Positions 1 through 8,158 of a stretch of 64,000 nucleotides of DNA are shown here, one piece after another. The stretch lies in the NCBI RefSeq assembly GCF_030532325.1, contig NZ_JAUNLS010000001.1:62001-126000 (forward strand), written 5' to 3'. The DNA comes from Corynebacterium sp. GTDB lineage: Bacteria > Actinomycetota > Actinomycetes > Mycobacteriales > Mycobacteriaceae. Numbering within the stretch: position 1 is the first letter of the stretch; each line of letters opens with the position of its first letter. The notes beneath the pieces were generated by a model. The model saw only the letters and a program-made list of their open reading frames with translations, did not search any database and was not told where the DNA came from. Made by a program: the position numbers and the translations under genes.

Positions 1-945
1 GGAGTACACCATCGGGTTGGGGTCCGCGTAGCCCTTGAGCGGCTCCTCGGCGCCATTCGACGCCCAGGTAATGGTGTCACCCACCTTGGTCTCGCGCACG
101 TTCTTCACGCCGGTGATGAGGTAACCCACCTCGCCTGGGCCCAGGCCCTCGCACTTGTTCATGGTGGGGCTGACGATGCCCACCTCCAGCAGCTCGTGGT
201 TCGCGCCGGTGGACATCATGGTGACCTTCTGACGCGGCTTGAGGGTGCCGTCCATCATGCGGATATAGGTCACCACACCGCGGTAGGTGTCATACACGGA
301 GTCAAAGATGAGCGCGCGAGCCGGCGCATCCGGGCCCAGCTCAGAGGTCGGCGCCGGGATGAGCTCAACCACCTTGTCCAGCAACTCGGCCACTCCCTCG
401 CCCGTCTTGCCGGACACGCGCAGGACGTCCTCCGGCTCGCAGCCAATAATGTTGGCGATCTCCAGGGCGTACTTCTCCGGATCCGCGGCCGGCAGATCGA
501 TCTTGTTGAGGACCGGGATGATCTCCAGGTCATTCTCCATGGCCAGGTAGAGGTTGGCCAGGGTTTGGGCTTCGATGCCTTGGGCGGCGTCGACAAGCAG
601 GATGGCTCCCTCACAGGCCTCCAGGGCGCGGGAGACCTCGTAGGTAAAGTCCACGTGACCAGGGGTGTCAATCATCTGCATGACAATCTCTTGGCCCGCG
701 AACTCGCCGCTGCGCGGAATCCAGGGCAGGCGCACGTTCTGCGCCTTAATGGTGATGCCGCGCTCGCGCTCGATATCCATGTTGTCGAGGTATTGATCGC
801 GCATGTCGCGGGCTTCAACTACCTGCGACAACTGCAGGATGCGGTCAGCCAGCGTCGACTTGCCGTGGTCGATGTGGGCAATGATGCAGAAGTTTCGAAT
901 CCGCGAAGGATCCGTAAACGTAGTGGCCGCAAAGTTTTTAGACAT
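1..945 (-). CDS. lepA: Elongation factor 4 (LepA), 5' part only
   Basis: Ribosome-bound translational GTPase that back-translocates or remodels stalled ribosomes in the cytoplasm. The first 315 codons are present and the gene runs off the left edge (the family is about 600 aa). The G domain is clear: AHIDHGKST (P-loop, residues 23-31), RERGITI (switch I), DTPGH (G3) and NKID (G4), followed by the start of domain II. The ATG at 945 is preceded on the minus strand by TATTCT with only 6 nt between, so the transcript is probably leaderless. It is divergent from the PemK/MazF-like gene, whose start lies only 18 bp away. Confidence 0.97.
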   Translation of the reverse strand, partial: MSKNFAATTFTDPSRIRNFCIIAHIDHGKSTLADRILQLSQVVEARDMRDQYLDNMDIERERGITIKAQNVRLPWIPRSGEFAGQEIVMQMIDTPGHVDFTYEVSRALEACEGAILLVDAAQGIEAQTLANLYLAMENDLEIIPVLNKIDLPAADPEKYALEIANIIGCEPEDVLRVSGKTGEGVAELLDKVVELIPAPTSELGPDAPARALIFDSVYDTYRGVVTYIRMMDGTLKPRQKVTMMSTGANHELLEVGIVSPTMNKCEGLGPGEVGYLITGVKNVRETKVGDTITWASNGAEEPLKGYADPNPMVYS

Positions 946-950
946 GCGTT

Positions 951-957
951 TAGAATA
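951..957. promoter_or_regulatory. Overlapping divergent -10 elements of lepA and the toxin-like gene
   Basis: Plus strand TAGAAT (951-956) lies 7 nt before the ATG at 964. Minus strand TATTCT (957-952) lies 6 nt before the lepA ATG at 945. Both fit TANNNT at the distance expected for leaderless transcripts. The two hexamers share five base pairs, so only one polymerase can open this site at a time. No good -35 hexamer is visible on either side. Confidence 0.55.
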
Positions 958-963
958 GTCCAC

Positions 964-1503
964 ATGACTAGCGGAAACCCATTGGCCCGGATCCGCGAGG
1001 CACTGGGCATCGGAGAACGCGAGCCTGTCGACGCCGGCCTCGCCCGCATCAACGAGCGCCTCGGGCTGAATCAAAGCACCTCGTTTAAGGAGCCACGCAA
1101 GCCCGCGTCCATCCGCGTGGAGCCTACCGACGCCCACCCGCGCAGCGTCTTCTTCACCCCAGAGATGGATGGCCAGGCGGACTCAGGCGAGGTGGTCTGG
1201 GTCTGGGCGCCCTCCGACGGCAAACAGTCTCCCCCGCGCGAGCGCGCCGTACTCATCGTCTCGCGCACCCGCACCACCGTGCTGGGCCTGCTCATCTCCC
1301 CCAATCCCGCCCACGCGGATGATGAGGAGTGGCTGGACATCGGCACCGGCGAGTGGGACGAATCGGGCCGCCAGTGCTGGGTGCGCATGGACCGCCTGCT
1401 GGAGATCTCCGAGGAGGAATGCCGCCGGCAGGGCACCCTCTTTCCCGAGCGGCGCTTCGAGCGCGTGGCCAACCGGCTGCGCTCCATGTACCACTGGGCC
1501 TAG
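964..1503 (+). CDS. PemK/MazF-family toxin-like protein, no adjacent antitoxin
   Basis: 179 aa. Residues 1 to about 60 form a polar extension. The remainder resembles the PemK/MazF fold: G-E-V-V-W-V-W start of the first strand, [11 protein letters not shown], then LLISPNPA and a C-terminal helix. MazF proteins are mRNA interferases of about 110 aa; activity here is inference. No small antitoxin gene lies beside it, and the position next to lepA suggests a fixed chromosomal gene. The start is the ATG at 964, preceded by TAGAAT, so it is probably leaderless. The last five codons belong to a 15-bp tandem repeat (see 1489-1533). Confidence 0.75.
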   Translation: MTSGNPLARIREALGIGEREPVDAGLARINERLGLNQSTSFKEPRKPASIRVEPTDAHPRSVFFTPEMDGQADSGEVVWVWAPSDGKQSPPRERAVLIVSRTRTTVLGLLISPNPAHADDEEWLDIGTGEWDESGRQCWVRMDRLLEISEEECRRQGTLFPERRFERVANRLRSMYHWA

Positions 1504-1533
1504 TATCACTGGGCCTAATATCACCGGGCCTGA
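1489..1533 (+). repeat. Three tandem 15-bp units covering the stop codon
   Basis: Units 1489-1503, 1504-1518 and 1519-1533 differ at only a few bases and stay in frame. Each encodes Tyr-His-Trp/Arg-Ala followed by a stop: TAG, then TAA, then TGA. The real stop of the toxin-like gene is in the first unit. Confidence 0.85.
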
Positions 1534-1713
1534 TTTGGGTTTTCAGCAGCGCACTTGCTAACTTTTTCTAGATACTTACTTTCCGGGCGCGTTGGTCGGG
1601 GCGGTCAGGACCTTGGGTCCGCTCATCGAACACCAACGCCGAGCGCACGCGGGACATGTCCGGCGGGTTAGTTTCCCAACCGTAATCATCACGATTTCCA
1701 AGAGGTAATAATC

Positions 1714-1977
1714 ATGGCAAACATTAAGTCCAAGCAGAAGCGCATCATCACCAACGAGAAGGCTCGCCAGCGCAACAAGGCTGTGCGCTCCGCCGTCCGT
1801 ACCGAGATCCGCAAGTTCCGCGAGGCCGTTGCTGCTGGCGACAAGGCTGCAGCCGAGAAGCAGCTGCGCGTTGCGTCCCGCGCTCTGGACAAGTCCGTGT
1901 CCAAGGGTGTCTTCCACCGCAACAACGCCGCCAACAAGAAGTCCGGTATGGCTAACGCCTTCAACAAGATGGCCTAA
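1714..1977 (+). CDS. rpsT: 30S ribosomal protein S20
   Basis: 87 aa, the usual length for S20, a small helical protein binding the 5' domain of 16S rRNA. The N-terminus [11 protein letters not shown] and basic helices ([19 protein letters not shown]) are typical. A Shine-Dalgarno AAGAGG lies 8 nt before the ATG. The 210-bp region upstream holds the end of the 15-bp repeat and then the leader. A strong terminator follows. Codon usage is highly biased (many AAG and CGC/CGT), as expected for a ribosomal protein gene. Confidence 0.98.
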   Translation: MANIKSKQKRIITNEKARQRNKAVRSAVRTEIRKFREAVAAGDKAAAEKQLRVASRALDKSVSKGVFHRNNAANKKSGMANAFNKMA

Positions 1978-2000
1978 GTTCTAGCCCATCAACGGATGCA

Positions 2001-2030
2001 GGGAGATCTCCTCGGAGGTCTCCCTTTTCT
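2001..2030 (+). terminator. Rho-independent terminator of rpsT
   Basis: GGGAGATCTC / GAGGTCTCCC stem (about 10 bp, one G-U pair) with a 4-nt loop, then TTTTCTTG. It lies 24 bp past the rpsT stop. Confidence 0.85.
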
Positions 2031-2087
2031 TGTGTTCGAACACCCTCCCGAGTCGTGTCCGGAGCGCACGCTACACTCTCTTGCGTT

Positions 2088-2936
2088 ATGAAAAATGTCA
2101 AGCCTTTGCTCAAGTGGGTCGGCGGCAAACGCCAGCTGCTGCCGGAGATTCATGCTGCGCTGCCGGAGGAGGGCTTCGGGCGCTACTTCGAGCCCTTCCT
2201 CGGCGGCGGGGCGGTGCTCTTTTCGCTAACCCCGGACAAAGCCAGTGTCAATGACCTCAACACCGAGCTCATCACCGTCTACGAGGTGGTGCGCGATGAA
2301 GTCGAGGAGCTCATTGCGCTGCTGCGCGGCTACCCCAACGAGGAAGAGTTCTTCTACCAGATGCGCGGGCTGGACCGCGAGCCCGGGTTTGCCGCGCTGA
2401 CCCCCGTGCAGCGGGCCGCGCGCACCATCTACCTCAATAAAACCTGCTACAACGGCCTCTACCGCGTGAACAACGCCGGACAGTTCAACGCGCCTTTTGG
2501 GCGCTACGCCAACCCCGCTATCTGCGACGAGCCCACGCTGCGCGCGGTGAGCACCTACCTGCGGGAGGCGGAGGTGGAGTTCCACAACGGGGACTACGCG
2601 GCCATCCTTTCCCAGGCCACGCGGGGTGACTTTGTCTACTTCGACCCGCCCTATGACCCCGTTAACCCCACGAGCAACTTCACCGGCTACCAGTCCGGGG
2701 GCTTCGGCCGTGCGGACCAGATTCGCCTCAAGGAGACCTGCGACGAGCTCGATGCCCGCGGGGTGAACTTCTTGCTCTCCAACTCCGCCACGGAGTTCAT
2801 CAAGGAGCTCTACCGCGACTACGAGGTGGGCATCGTCGGCGCGACCCGCGCGGTCAATTCCGTGGCCTCCAAGCGCGGCAAGGTGGATGAGGTGCTGGTG
2901 CGCAACTACTCGGTGGCGGGCCGTGGCCGGGCTTAA
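2088..2936 (+). CDS. D12-class (Dam/DpnM-like) DNA adenine methyltransferase
   Basis: 282 aa. Transfers a methyl group from S-adenosylmethionine to adenine N6. LLKWVGGKRQLLPEI and FEPFLGGGAVLF (around F34) form the SAM site. The catalytic motif IV is DPPY at D186, in the alpha-group order typical of Dam, DpnII and T4 Dam. Many relatives modify GATC, but specificity here is inference. The ATG at 2088 is used because TACACT (2072-2077) lies 10 nt before it, giving a nearly leaderless mRNA; a TTG-type start upstream at 2055 is less likely. The 3' end overlaps the next gene by 14 bp, as in a coupled R-M pair. Confidence 0.9.
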   Translation: MKNVKPLLKWVGGKRQLLPEIHAALPEEGFGRYFEPFLGGGAVLFSLTPDKASVNDLNTELITVYEVVRDEVEELIALLRGYPNEEEFFYQMRGLDREPGFAALTPVQRAARTIYLNKTCYNGLYRVNNAGQFNAPFGRYANPAICDEPTLRAVSTYLREAEVEFHNGDYAAILSQATRGDFVYFDPPYDPVNPTSNFTGYQSGGFGRADQIRLKETCDELDARGVNFLLSNSATEFIKELYRDYEVGIVGATRAVNSVASKRGKVDEVLVRNYSVAGRGRA

Positions 2937-4197
2937 CGACGACGCCTGGGCCCGCGTCTTCGCCACCCCCGAGGTAGCCCAGGCCGTGGTCGGTGAGGGC
3001 TACGTGATCATCACTGCTGCCCGCCTCAAAGAGCTGGCGGGCCGCGAGCCACGGCTGCTGGCCAAGCACGATTTCTCCGCCGCCCGCCCCGCCTACTTCC
3101 GCGAGCACGGGCTGTCTATCCTTCCGGTGCGGCGCGACGCCTACCTGGTGGGCCGCTTCAGCCTCTACGAGGACTTCCCCACCCAGCCCGCTCCCCTGAA
3201 GCGGCTGCGGGTTCCCGCGGGGATCGAGTCCCTCGACTTTGAGAACCTCACCTCGGAGGCCGTCATGCTCAACGCCGCGGTGCTGGCCGGGGTGCTGGAG
3301 GATTTCGTCGGCGGCAGCCAGCTGCTGCCCACCGTCACCGGGCGCATGTCCACCACACAAATTCCGCTGCGCCTGCGGGATCTCGGGCTGGAGTACACCG
3401 TCGACCGCGCCCAGATGGAGATCGACGGCGGCTACGAATCCGCCGAGCACGTGGTGCTCGTGGAGGCCAAGAACCGTCTCTCGCCGGACTTCAACATCCG
3501 CCAGCTCTACTTCCCCTTCCGGCGCTTCTCGCAGGCGCTGAGCAAGCCGGTGCTGCCGGTCTACGTGGTCTACTCCAACGGAGTGTTCCACCTCTACCGC
3601 TACAGCTTCCCGGACCCGGAAGACTTCCGCAGCATCCGTCTGGAGGATTCCGCGCGCTACGTGCTGGGCGCTACGGAGTTGACGCTCTCGGTGGTGGAGG
3701 ACATCGCCGAGCAGACCCACCCCAACGCCGAGCCCGCGGCCCCCTTCCCGCAGGCGGATTCCTTCGCCCGCGTGGTCAGTCTGTTGGAGATGCTCCCACT
3801 GCGCAAGGCGGATATCCCCGAGCTCTTTGGTTTCACCCCGCGCCAGGCGGATTACTACGTCAACGCCGGGCGCTACCTGGGGCTGATGTGGGTGCGCGAC
3901 GGCGTGGTCGAGGGCATCGAGCTGCCGGGCTCGCGGGATAGGCGCAACCTCACGCTCCTCGGCGCGTTGGCGCGGCGACGGGTGTTCAACGGGATGATTC
4001 GCCTGGTGTGCACGCACCAGCGCCCACTGGCCAAGGAGGAGGCCATCGCGCTCATGGAGGACGCAGGGTTGAAGCTGAGCGGGACGACGCTGCCGCGGAG
4101 GGCGTCGACAGTCGTGGCGTGGTCGCACTGGGTGTGGGACCTCGTCGCACCCAGGCAGCTCAGCCTCAGGGAAGCGCAGCCGCCGCAGACACGGTGA
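2923..4197 (+). CDS. Probable type II restriction endonuclease, PD-(D/E)XK fold
   Basis: 424 aa from GTG 2923, which overlaps the methylase by 14 bp; no better start is visible. The core shows EIDGGYE (D168) followed by VVLVEAKN (E181, K183) and then NIRQLYFPFR, matching the acidic-x(n)-E-x-K catalytic pattern of PD-(D/E)XK nucleases. A C-terminal segment (around residues 285-330, LLEMLPLRKADIPELFGFTPRQADYYVNAG) looks like a helix-turn-helix. I do not recognise a characterised isoschizomer. The assignment rests on the motif plus tight coupling to the adenine methylase. The last 32 bp overlap the convergent LysE-family gene. Confidence 0.7.
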   Translation: MAGLNDDAWARVFATPEVAQAVVGEGYVIITAARLKELAGREPRLLAKHDFSAARPAYFREHGLSILPVRRDAYLVGRFSLYEDFPTQPAPLKRLRVPAGIESLDFENLTSEAVMLNAAVLAGVLEDFVGGSQLLPTVTGRMSTTQIPLRLRDLGLEYTVDRAQMEIDGGYESAEHVVLVEAKNRLSPDFNIRQLYFPFRRFSQALSKPVLPVYVVYSNGVFHLYRYSFPDPEDFRSIRLEDSARYVLGATELTLSVVEDIAEQTHPNAEPAAPFPQADSFARVVSLLEMLPLRKADIPELFGFTPRQADYYVNAGRYLGLMWVRDGVVEGIELPGSRDRRNLTLLGALARRRVFNGMIRLVCTHQRPLAKEEAIALMEDAGLKLSGTTLPRRASTVVAWSHWVWDLVAPRQLSLREAQPPQTR

Positions 4198-4813
4198 TGA
4201 GCGCGCAGCCCGCCACGGCAAAGAAGGTTCCCGCCGCGATGTCAATCCACGGTCCCGCGGCCAGCATGCGCCGGCGAATCGCCGGGGTGGAAATCACCGT
4301 GCACAGCACGAGGAAGACCGCGTAGGCAGACAGCGACATGCTGAGGATGAGCACCACGGAAAGCCACAGCGGCGGGTGGGCGGGCAGCAGCGGGGCGATC
4401 ATCGCCGCGAGAAAGAGCACGATCTTCGGGTTGGAGAGGTTGGTGGCCAGCCCGGTGCGGAAGGCCTGGCGCAGGCTACCCAGGCGGGTGGCGGCCTCTT
4501 CCATGTCCGCCGGCGGGTTGCGGCGCAGCTCCAGGCCGCCGCGGATGGAGCGTACGCCCATGAAGATGAGGAAGGTGCCGCCGATGGCCTGAATGGCCTG
4601 CAGGATCCCGGGAAACGCGGTGAGCAGGGCCGCCGCGCCCATGACGGTGAGGGTGCACCAGAAGAGCACGCCGAGCTGGATGCCAGTGGCGGCCATGATG
4701 GCGTGCTTGCGCGAGCGGGTGGCGTACCGTGTGACCAGGACGATATCGGGGCCCGGGGCAATCGCTCCGAGGATGTTCATCACCAACAGCGCACCGAAGG
4801 CGGTGAGATTCAT
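4166..4813 (-). CDS. LysE/RhtB-family amino-acid exporter
   Basis: 215 aa inner-membrane protein with about six hydrophobic segments. The N-terminal GAIAPGPDIVLVTR motif and FLIFMGVRSIRGG segment are characteristic of RhtB/LysE exporters, which expel homoserine, threonine, lysine or similar amino acids by proton antiport. Its location near rpsT/holA matches the rhtB-like gene in other corynebacteria; the substrate is not readable from sequence. It starts with an ATGA overlap on the ankyrin gene, so the two are translationally coupled. The 3' end overlaps the restriction gene on the other strand. Confidence 0.85.
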   Translation of the reverse strand: MNLTAFGALLVMNILGAIAPGPDIVLVTRYATRSRKHAIMAATGIQLGVLFWCTLTVMGAAALLTAFPGILQAIQAIGGTFLIFMGVRSIRGGLELRRNPPADMEEAATRLGSLRQAFRTGLATNLSNPKIVLFLAAMIAPLLPAHPPLWLSVVLILSMSLSAYAVFLVLCTVISTPAIRRRMLAAGPWIDIAAGTFFAVAGCALITVSAAAALP

Positions 4814-5178
4814 GAAAGCCGCTCGAGGAGATCAGCGCGGCCGAACATGCGGGCCGAGTCCACGGCGTTGGGGTTGCCGGCCAGGGGGTCGGCGCCGGCG
4901 GCGAGGAGGGCGTCGATCACCGCGTCCTCCTTCTTGAAGATGGCCCCGGCCAGCGGGGACTGCTGGCGGTCATTGAGCAGGTTGACATCCGCGCCGGCGG
5001 CGGCGAGCTTGCGCACCAGCTCCGCGTGCCCGTGGTAGGCGGCGAGCATGATGAAGGACTGGCCTTCCTGGTTGACCAGATCGACGTTGACGCCCTGGGA
5101 GATATAGTCCAGCAGGGTCTCGTCCCCGTTGCGTGCGAAATCGAAGAGCTTTGAGGCAAATTCTTGGATATCGTCCAT
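4810..5178 (-). CDS. Small ankyrin-repeat protein
   Basis: 122 aa, cytoplasmic. It contains about three ankyrin repeats: NQEGQSFIMLAAYHGHAELVRKLAAAGADVN, then a KEDAVIDALLAAGADP unit and a degenerate last unit. Ankyrin repeats mediate protein binding; the partner is unknown. It overlaps the LysE-family gene by 4 bp (ATGA), so the pair forms an operon. Only 11 bp separate it from the holA stop, so read-through from holA is likely. Confidence 0.85.
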   Translation of the reverse strand: MDDIQEFASKLFDFARNGDETLLDYISQGVNVDLVNQEGQSFIMLAAYHGHAELVRKLAAAGADVNLLNDRQQSPLAGAIFKKEDAVIDALLAAGADPLAGNPNAVDSARMFGRADLLERLS

Positions 5179-5189
5179 AGCTTGTGAGT

Positions 5190-6143
5190 CTAACGTGCGA
5201 GCTCCGCGATCCTTCGCACGGCCGCCTCGATGGCGAATTCCTCCTCGCCGCCCTGGCCCTTGACGGCGGCGTCGAGCTCGGAGACGAGGATCACCGCCTT
5301 GGAGATGTTCTCCCCCGACCAGCGCCGCGCCACGGGCTGCGTCATCTTGACCACGTAGGGCGCTAGCCCCGCCTGCTTGGCCACCGAGAACTGATCCCCG
5401 CGCGCGGAGTAGAGCCGGGCGATGGCGCCGACCTTGTTGGCCAGGGCCGCAGCGATGGCCACGGGGCTCGCCCCGAGCTGCAGGGCGCGGCGGCAGGTGG
5501 ACACCGCCTCCTCCAGCTTGCCGGCCACGGCGGCATCCGCGATGTCCCAGTTGGCGACCTCCGCGATACTCACGTAGTACTGGCGCACCGCCTCGCGGGT
5601 GACGTTGCCGTTGGTGTCAAAGACCAGCTGGGAGATGGCCGAGGCCAGCTCACGCAGGTCGGAGCCGACGCCGTCGAGCACCGCCTGCACCACGTCCGGG
5701 GTGGGCCGCACGCCGTGCGCGGCGAACTCGCGGGTGGCCCAGGGCCCCAGCTCGTTGGTGTAGAGGGAGAAGACCTCGTGCACCTCGGCGAATGTACGCA
5801 GCTTGGCGACGATCTCCGGGGGCTTCTTCTTGCCCTTCAAGGTCTTGGCCGTCACCGAGTAGATGAGCACGAGGGTCATGCCGGGCATGGGGTTGGAGCA
5901 GGCGTCGAGAAGAATGCGCGTGACCTCCTTGCCAGCGCGCTCGACGTCGCTGATTACGATGACGCGGTTATCCCCGAAGAGGGAGGGGCTGGTGGCCTCC
6001 AGGAGTTCGCCCTCACTGACCTCGGAGGCCTTGAGTCGGCGCAGCTCCACGCCCTGACCCGCTGCCTTTTGGATGGACAGGCGGGCGCGCTCGGTGAGGA
6101 ATTCATCGTCTCCGAGGATGAGGTGCACGGCAGCTGTAGACAT
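5190..6143 (-). CDS. holA: DNA polymerase III delta subunit
   Basis: 317 aa. Clamp-loader subunit that opens the beta sliding clamp. The start MSTAAVHLILGDDEFLTERA at ATG 6143 matches family N-termini; the open frame extends further upstream into comEC, without homology. LRELASAISQLVFD in the middle and the C-terminal collar domain (WSGENISKAVILVSELDAAVKGQG) are recognisable. Only 5 bp separate it from comEC. The lineage order comEA-comEC-holA is common in Actinobacteria and Firmicutes. Confidence 0.95.
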   Translation of the reverse strand: MSTAAVHLILGDDEFLTERARLSIQKAAGQGVELRRLKASEVSEGELLEATSPSLFGDNRVIVISDVERAGKEVTRILLDACSNPMPGMTLVLIYSVTAKTLKGKKKPPEIVAKLRTFAEVHEVFSLYTNELGPWATREFAAHGVRPTPDVVQAVLDGVGSDLRELASAISQLVFDTNGNVTREAVRQYYVSIAEVANWDIADAAVAGKLEEAVSTCRRALQLGASPVAIAAALANKVGAIARLYSARGDQFSVAKQAGLAPYVVKMTQPVARRWSGENISKAVILVSELDAAVKGQGGEEEFAIEAAVRRIAELAR

Positions 6144-6148
6144 GTCCG

Positions 6149-7459
6149 CTATCTTAGCGGCCGCAGGTACATCACTCCGGCGAGCACCCAGCAGCCGAGC
6201 AGGAGCACCGGAATGGGGCCGGTGGCGATGCTGGCGTGCGGCAGCCGGGAACACCCCGTAGCCACCAGATGTATCCACCCGCTCAGCGGCTCGATGAGTG
6301 CCACGAGGCCGCGGGCCACCACGGCCAGCGGGCCGAGCTGCGCGGCGATGGCGGCGACGAGCCCCACGACGGTGATCGGTGCTACCACCGGGGCCGCCAG
6401 CACGTTGGCCAGCACGGAGACCCCGGATACCTGCCCGGCCATGAGCGCGATAAGCGGCATGGTGACGATGTCCGCGGCAAGCGCCACCGCCACGGCGCGC
6501 ACCACGATGTGTGGCCAGCCAGTGTGCGCGATGACTCCCACTAGGCGCGGGCTCAAGACCACGATGCCCGCGGTGGCCGCCACCGAGAGCGCGAAGCCGA
6601 AGCTCACCGCGAGATCGCTATCCACCGCCAGCAGGCTGAGCACGCCGAGGCTGAGGGCGTGCAGCGGCTCCATGCGCGCCGAGCCCAGCACTGCGGCCAG
6701 CCCCGCCAGGCCCGCGACGGTGGCGCGCTGCACCGAGGGCTCCCAGCCCACCAGGCCAACGTAGAGCAGCAGCGCGCACAGGCTGGCGGCCACCCGGGCG
6801 CGCGGGCCCACCACGAGCAGCGCGGCGGCCGAGCACACAATGGCCACGTTGGAGCCCGAAACCGCGCTCAGGTGCGAGAGCCCGGTGTCCACGTAGAGCT
6901 GCCGCTCGGCGGGGCTCTGCAGGGAGGTATCCCCCAAGACCATGCCGGGAATGAGGCCGTCGCTGCACACCTCGCGGAAGTTCTGCGCCACCTCGGCGGC
7001 AAAGCCCGCCCAGCCCTGCGGCGGGGCGCTCGCGGTGACCTCCCCGTTGAAGACCACCGCCGCCACCCCGGGGCGATCCGAGGGGCTAGCTTCCCCGCTG
7101 ACCTGCACGATGCTGCCACTCACCGCCGCGGGCTGCTCCTGCACGAAGACCGGCAGCTGCGCGGGGTAGCCGGGCACTGTGAGCTTGAGCAGCCACCCGG
7201 AGGGCACCTCGGTGGGCGCGGCGAGCACGCGGCCGGTGACCTCGCCGCCGAAGGCAAAGGCGTCTGCGCGCCGCGTGCGGACGAGGGCGAGAAGGCCGTA
7301 GAGGCAGGCACTCGCGGCGCAAAGAATGGCCTGGCCGCGCGGGCGCAGGAAGGCCGCCGCCGCAGCCCCGACGAGCACCAGCCACGGCAGGGTGAAGGCC
7401 ACCGCGAGTGTGGCCAGCCACGCCGCCACCGCGGCGGGCACCAGGCGCAGCTCCCTCAC
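6149..7459 (-). CDS. comEC: ComEC/Rec2-family competence membrane protein (short form)
   Basis: 436 aa polytopic membrane protein. The competence core is present: GLIPGMVLGDTS, then DTGLSHLSAVSGSNVAIV, the most conserved ComEC segment, followed by many hydrophobic helices. An N-terminal OB-like region is present. The C-terminal metallo-beta-lactamase domain of full-length ComEC (700+ aa) is absent, as in several corynebacteria. In competent species ComEC forms the DNA import channel; natural transformation here is not shown. It starts with GTG at 7459, overlapping the comEA stop (GTGA). Confidence 0.88.
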   Translation of the reverse strand: MRELRLVPAAVAAWLATLAVAFTLPWLVLVGAAAAAFLRPRGQAILCAASACLYGLLALVRTRRADAFAFGGEVTGRVLAAPTEVPSGWLLKLTVPGYPAQLPVFVQEQPAAVSGSIVQVSGEASPSDRPGVAAVVFNGEVTASAPPQGWAGFAAEVAQNFREVCSDGLIPGMVLGDTSLQSPAERQLYVDTGLSHLSAVSGSNVAIVCSAAALLVVGPRARVAASLCALLLYVGLVGWEPSVQRATVAGLAGLAAVLGSARMEPLHALSLGVLSLLAVDSDLAVSFGFALSVAATAGIVVLSPRLVGVIAHTGWPHIVVRAVAVALAADIVTMPLIALMAGQVSGVSVLANVLAAPVVAPITVVGLVAAIAAQLGPLAVVARGLVALIEPLSGWIHLVATGCSRLPHASIATGPIPVLLLGCWVLAGVMYLRPLR

Positions 7460-8082
7460 AGGCGGACCTGATCCTTGATGGTCTCCATTTTGGCGGGGCC
7501 GATGCCGGAGACGTCGAGAAGCTGCTCAATCGAGCTGAAGCCACCGATCTCCTCGCGGTGCGCCACGATGGCCTCCGCGGTGACCTCCCCTATCCCCTTG
7601 AGCTGCGTGAGCTGCTCGGCGCTGGCGGTATTCAGGCTCAGCGCGCCCTCCTCGGCCGGCTCGGCGGGCTGTTCGCCTGGCTTGGCGACGACCACCTGTT
7701 CCCCATCCTTGAGCCTCTGTGCCTGGTTGAGGGCGAGCAGATCCGCCTCGGGGCGCGGGCGGGCGGCCGAGAGGGCGTCGGCCACCCGCGCGCCCGGCGG
7801 CAGCGTGACCAGGCCGGGGTTATCCACCTCCCCGACCACCGAGACGATGAGCTCGCTGGGCTCGGCGGGCTCGCTGCTCACCGCCGCCTCCAGGTAGGGG
7901 TTGGGCGCCGGCCGGGAGCTCAGCCCCAGCCACACCACCAGGCCCACCACGGCAACGGCCACCAGCCCCAGGGCCAGCGGGACGGGCACCTTGAGGCGCG
8001 GGCGCGGGAAGTCGACGGTGAGGAGCTCCTCCTCGCCGGTGGGGCGGGTGAGTTCGCGCAGGCGGTCGCTGACGGGGTTCAT
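7456..8082 (-). CDS. comEA: ComEA-like DNA-binding protein
   Basis: 208 aa from ATG 8082. A short cytoplasmic N-terminus is followed by one membrane helix (around residues 34-50, LALGLVAVAVVGLVVWLG), an SLBB-like domain (VVGEVDNPGLVTLPPGARVADAL) and a C-terminal double helix-hairpin-helix (LNTASAEQLTQLKGIGEVTAEAIV). In competent bacteria ComEA binds incoming double-stranded DNA on the outer face of the membrane. It is coupled to comEC by a 4-bp overlap. The open frame extends to 8205 without homology. Confidence 0.9.
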   Translation of the reverse strand: MNPVSDRLRELTRPTGEEELLTVDFPRPRLKVPVPLALGLVAVAVVGLVVWLGLSSRPAPNPYLEAAVSSEPAEPSELIVSVVGEVDNPGLVTLPPGARVADALSAARPRPEADLLALNQAQRLKDGEQVVVAKPGEQPAEPAEEGALSLNTASAEQLTQLKGIGEVTAEAIVAHREEIGGFSSIEQLLDVSGIGPAKMETIKDQVRL

Positions 8083-8136
8083 GAGCCCAACGCTAGGGCG
8101 CGCTCCCTGCCTGCCGCGAGGGGGAGTTTCTGCTGC

Positions 8137-8145
8137 TGTGGATAA
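8137..8145 (+). other. DnaA-box-like 9-mer (TGTGGATAA)
   Basis: Perfect match to the DnaA box consensus in the comEA-degV gap. A second perfect copy lies at 8501-8509 inside degV. They may be chance occurrences. Confidence 0.3.
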
Positions 8146-8158
8146 CTTGTTGAGCGCG

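Noticed and set aside
196-1503. 435-aa open frame that includes the toxin-like gene
   Set aside because: The first 255 codons are antisense to lepA; homology begins only after ATG 964.
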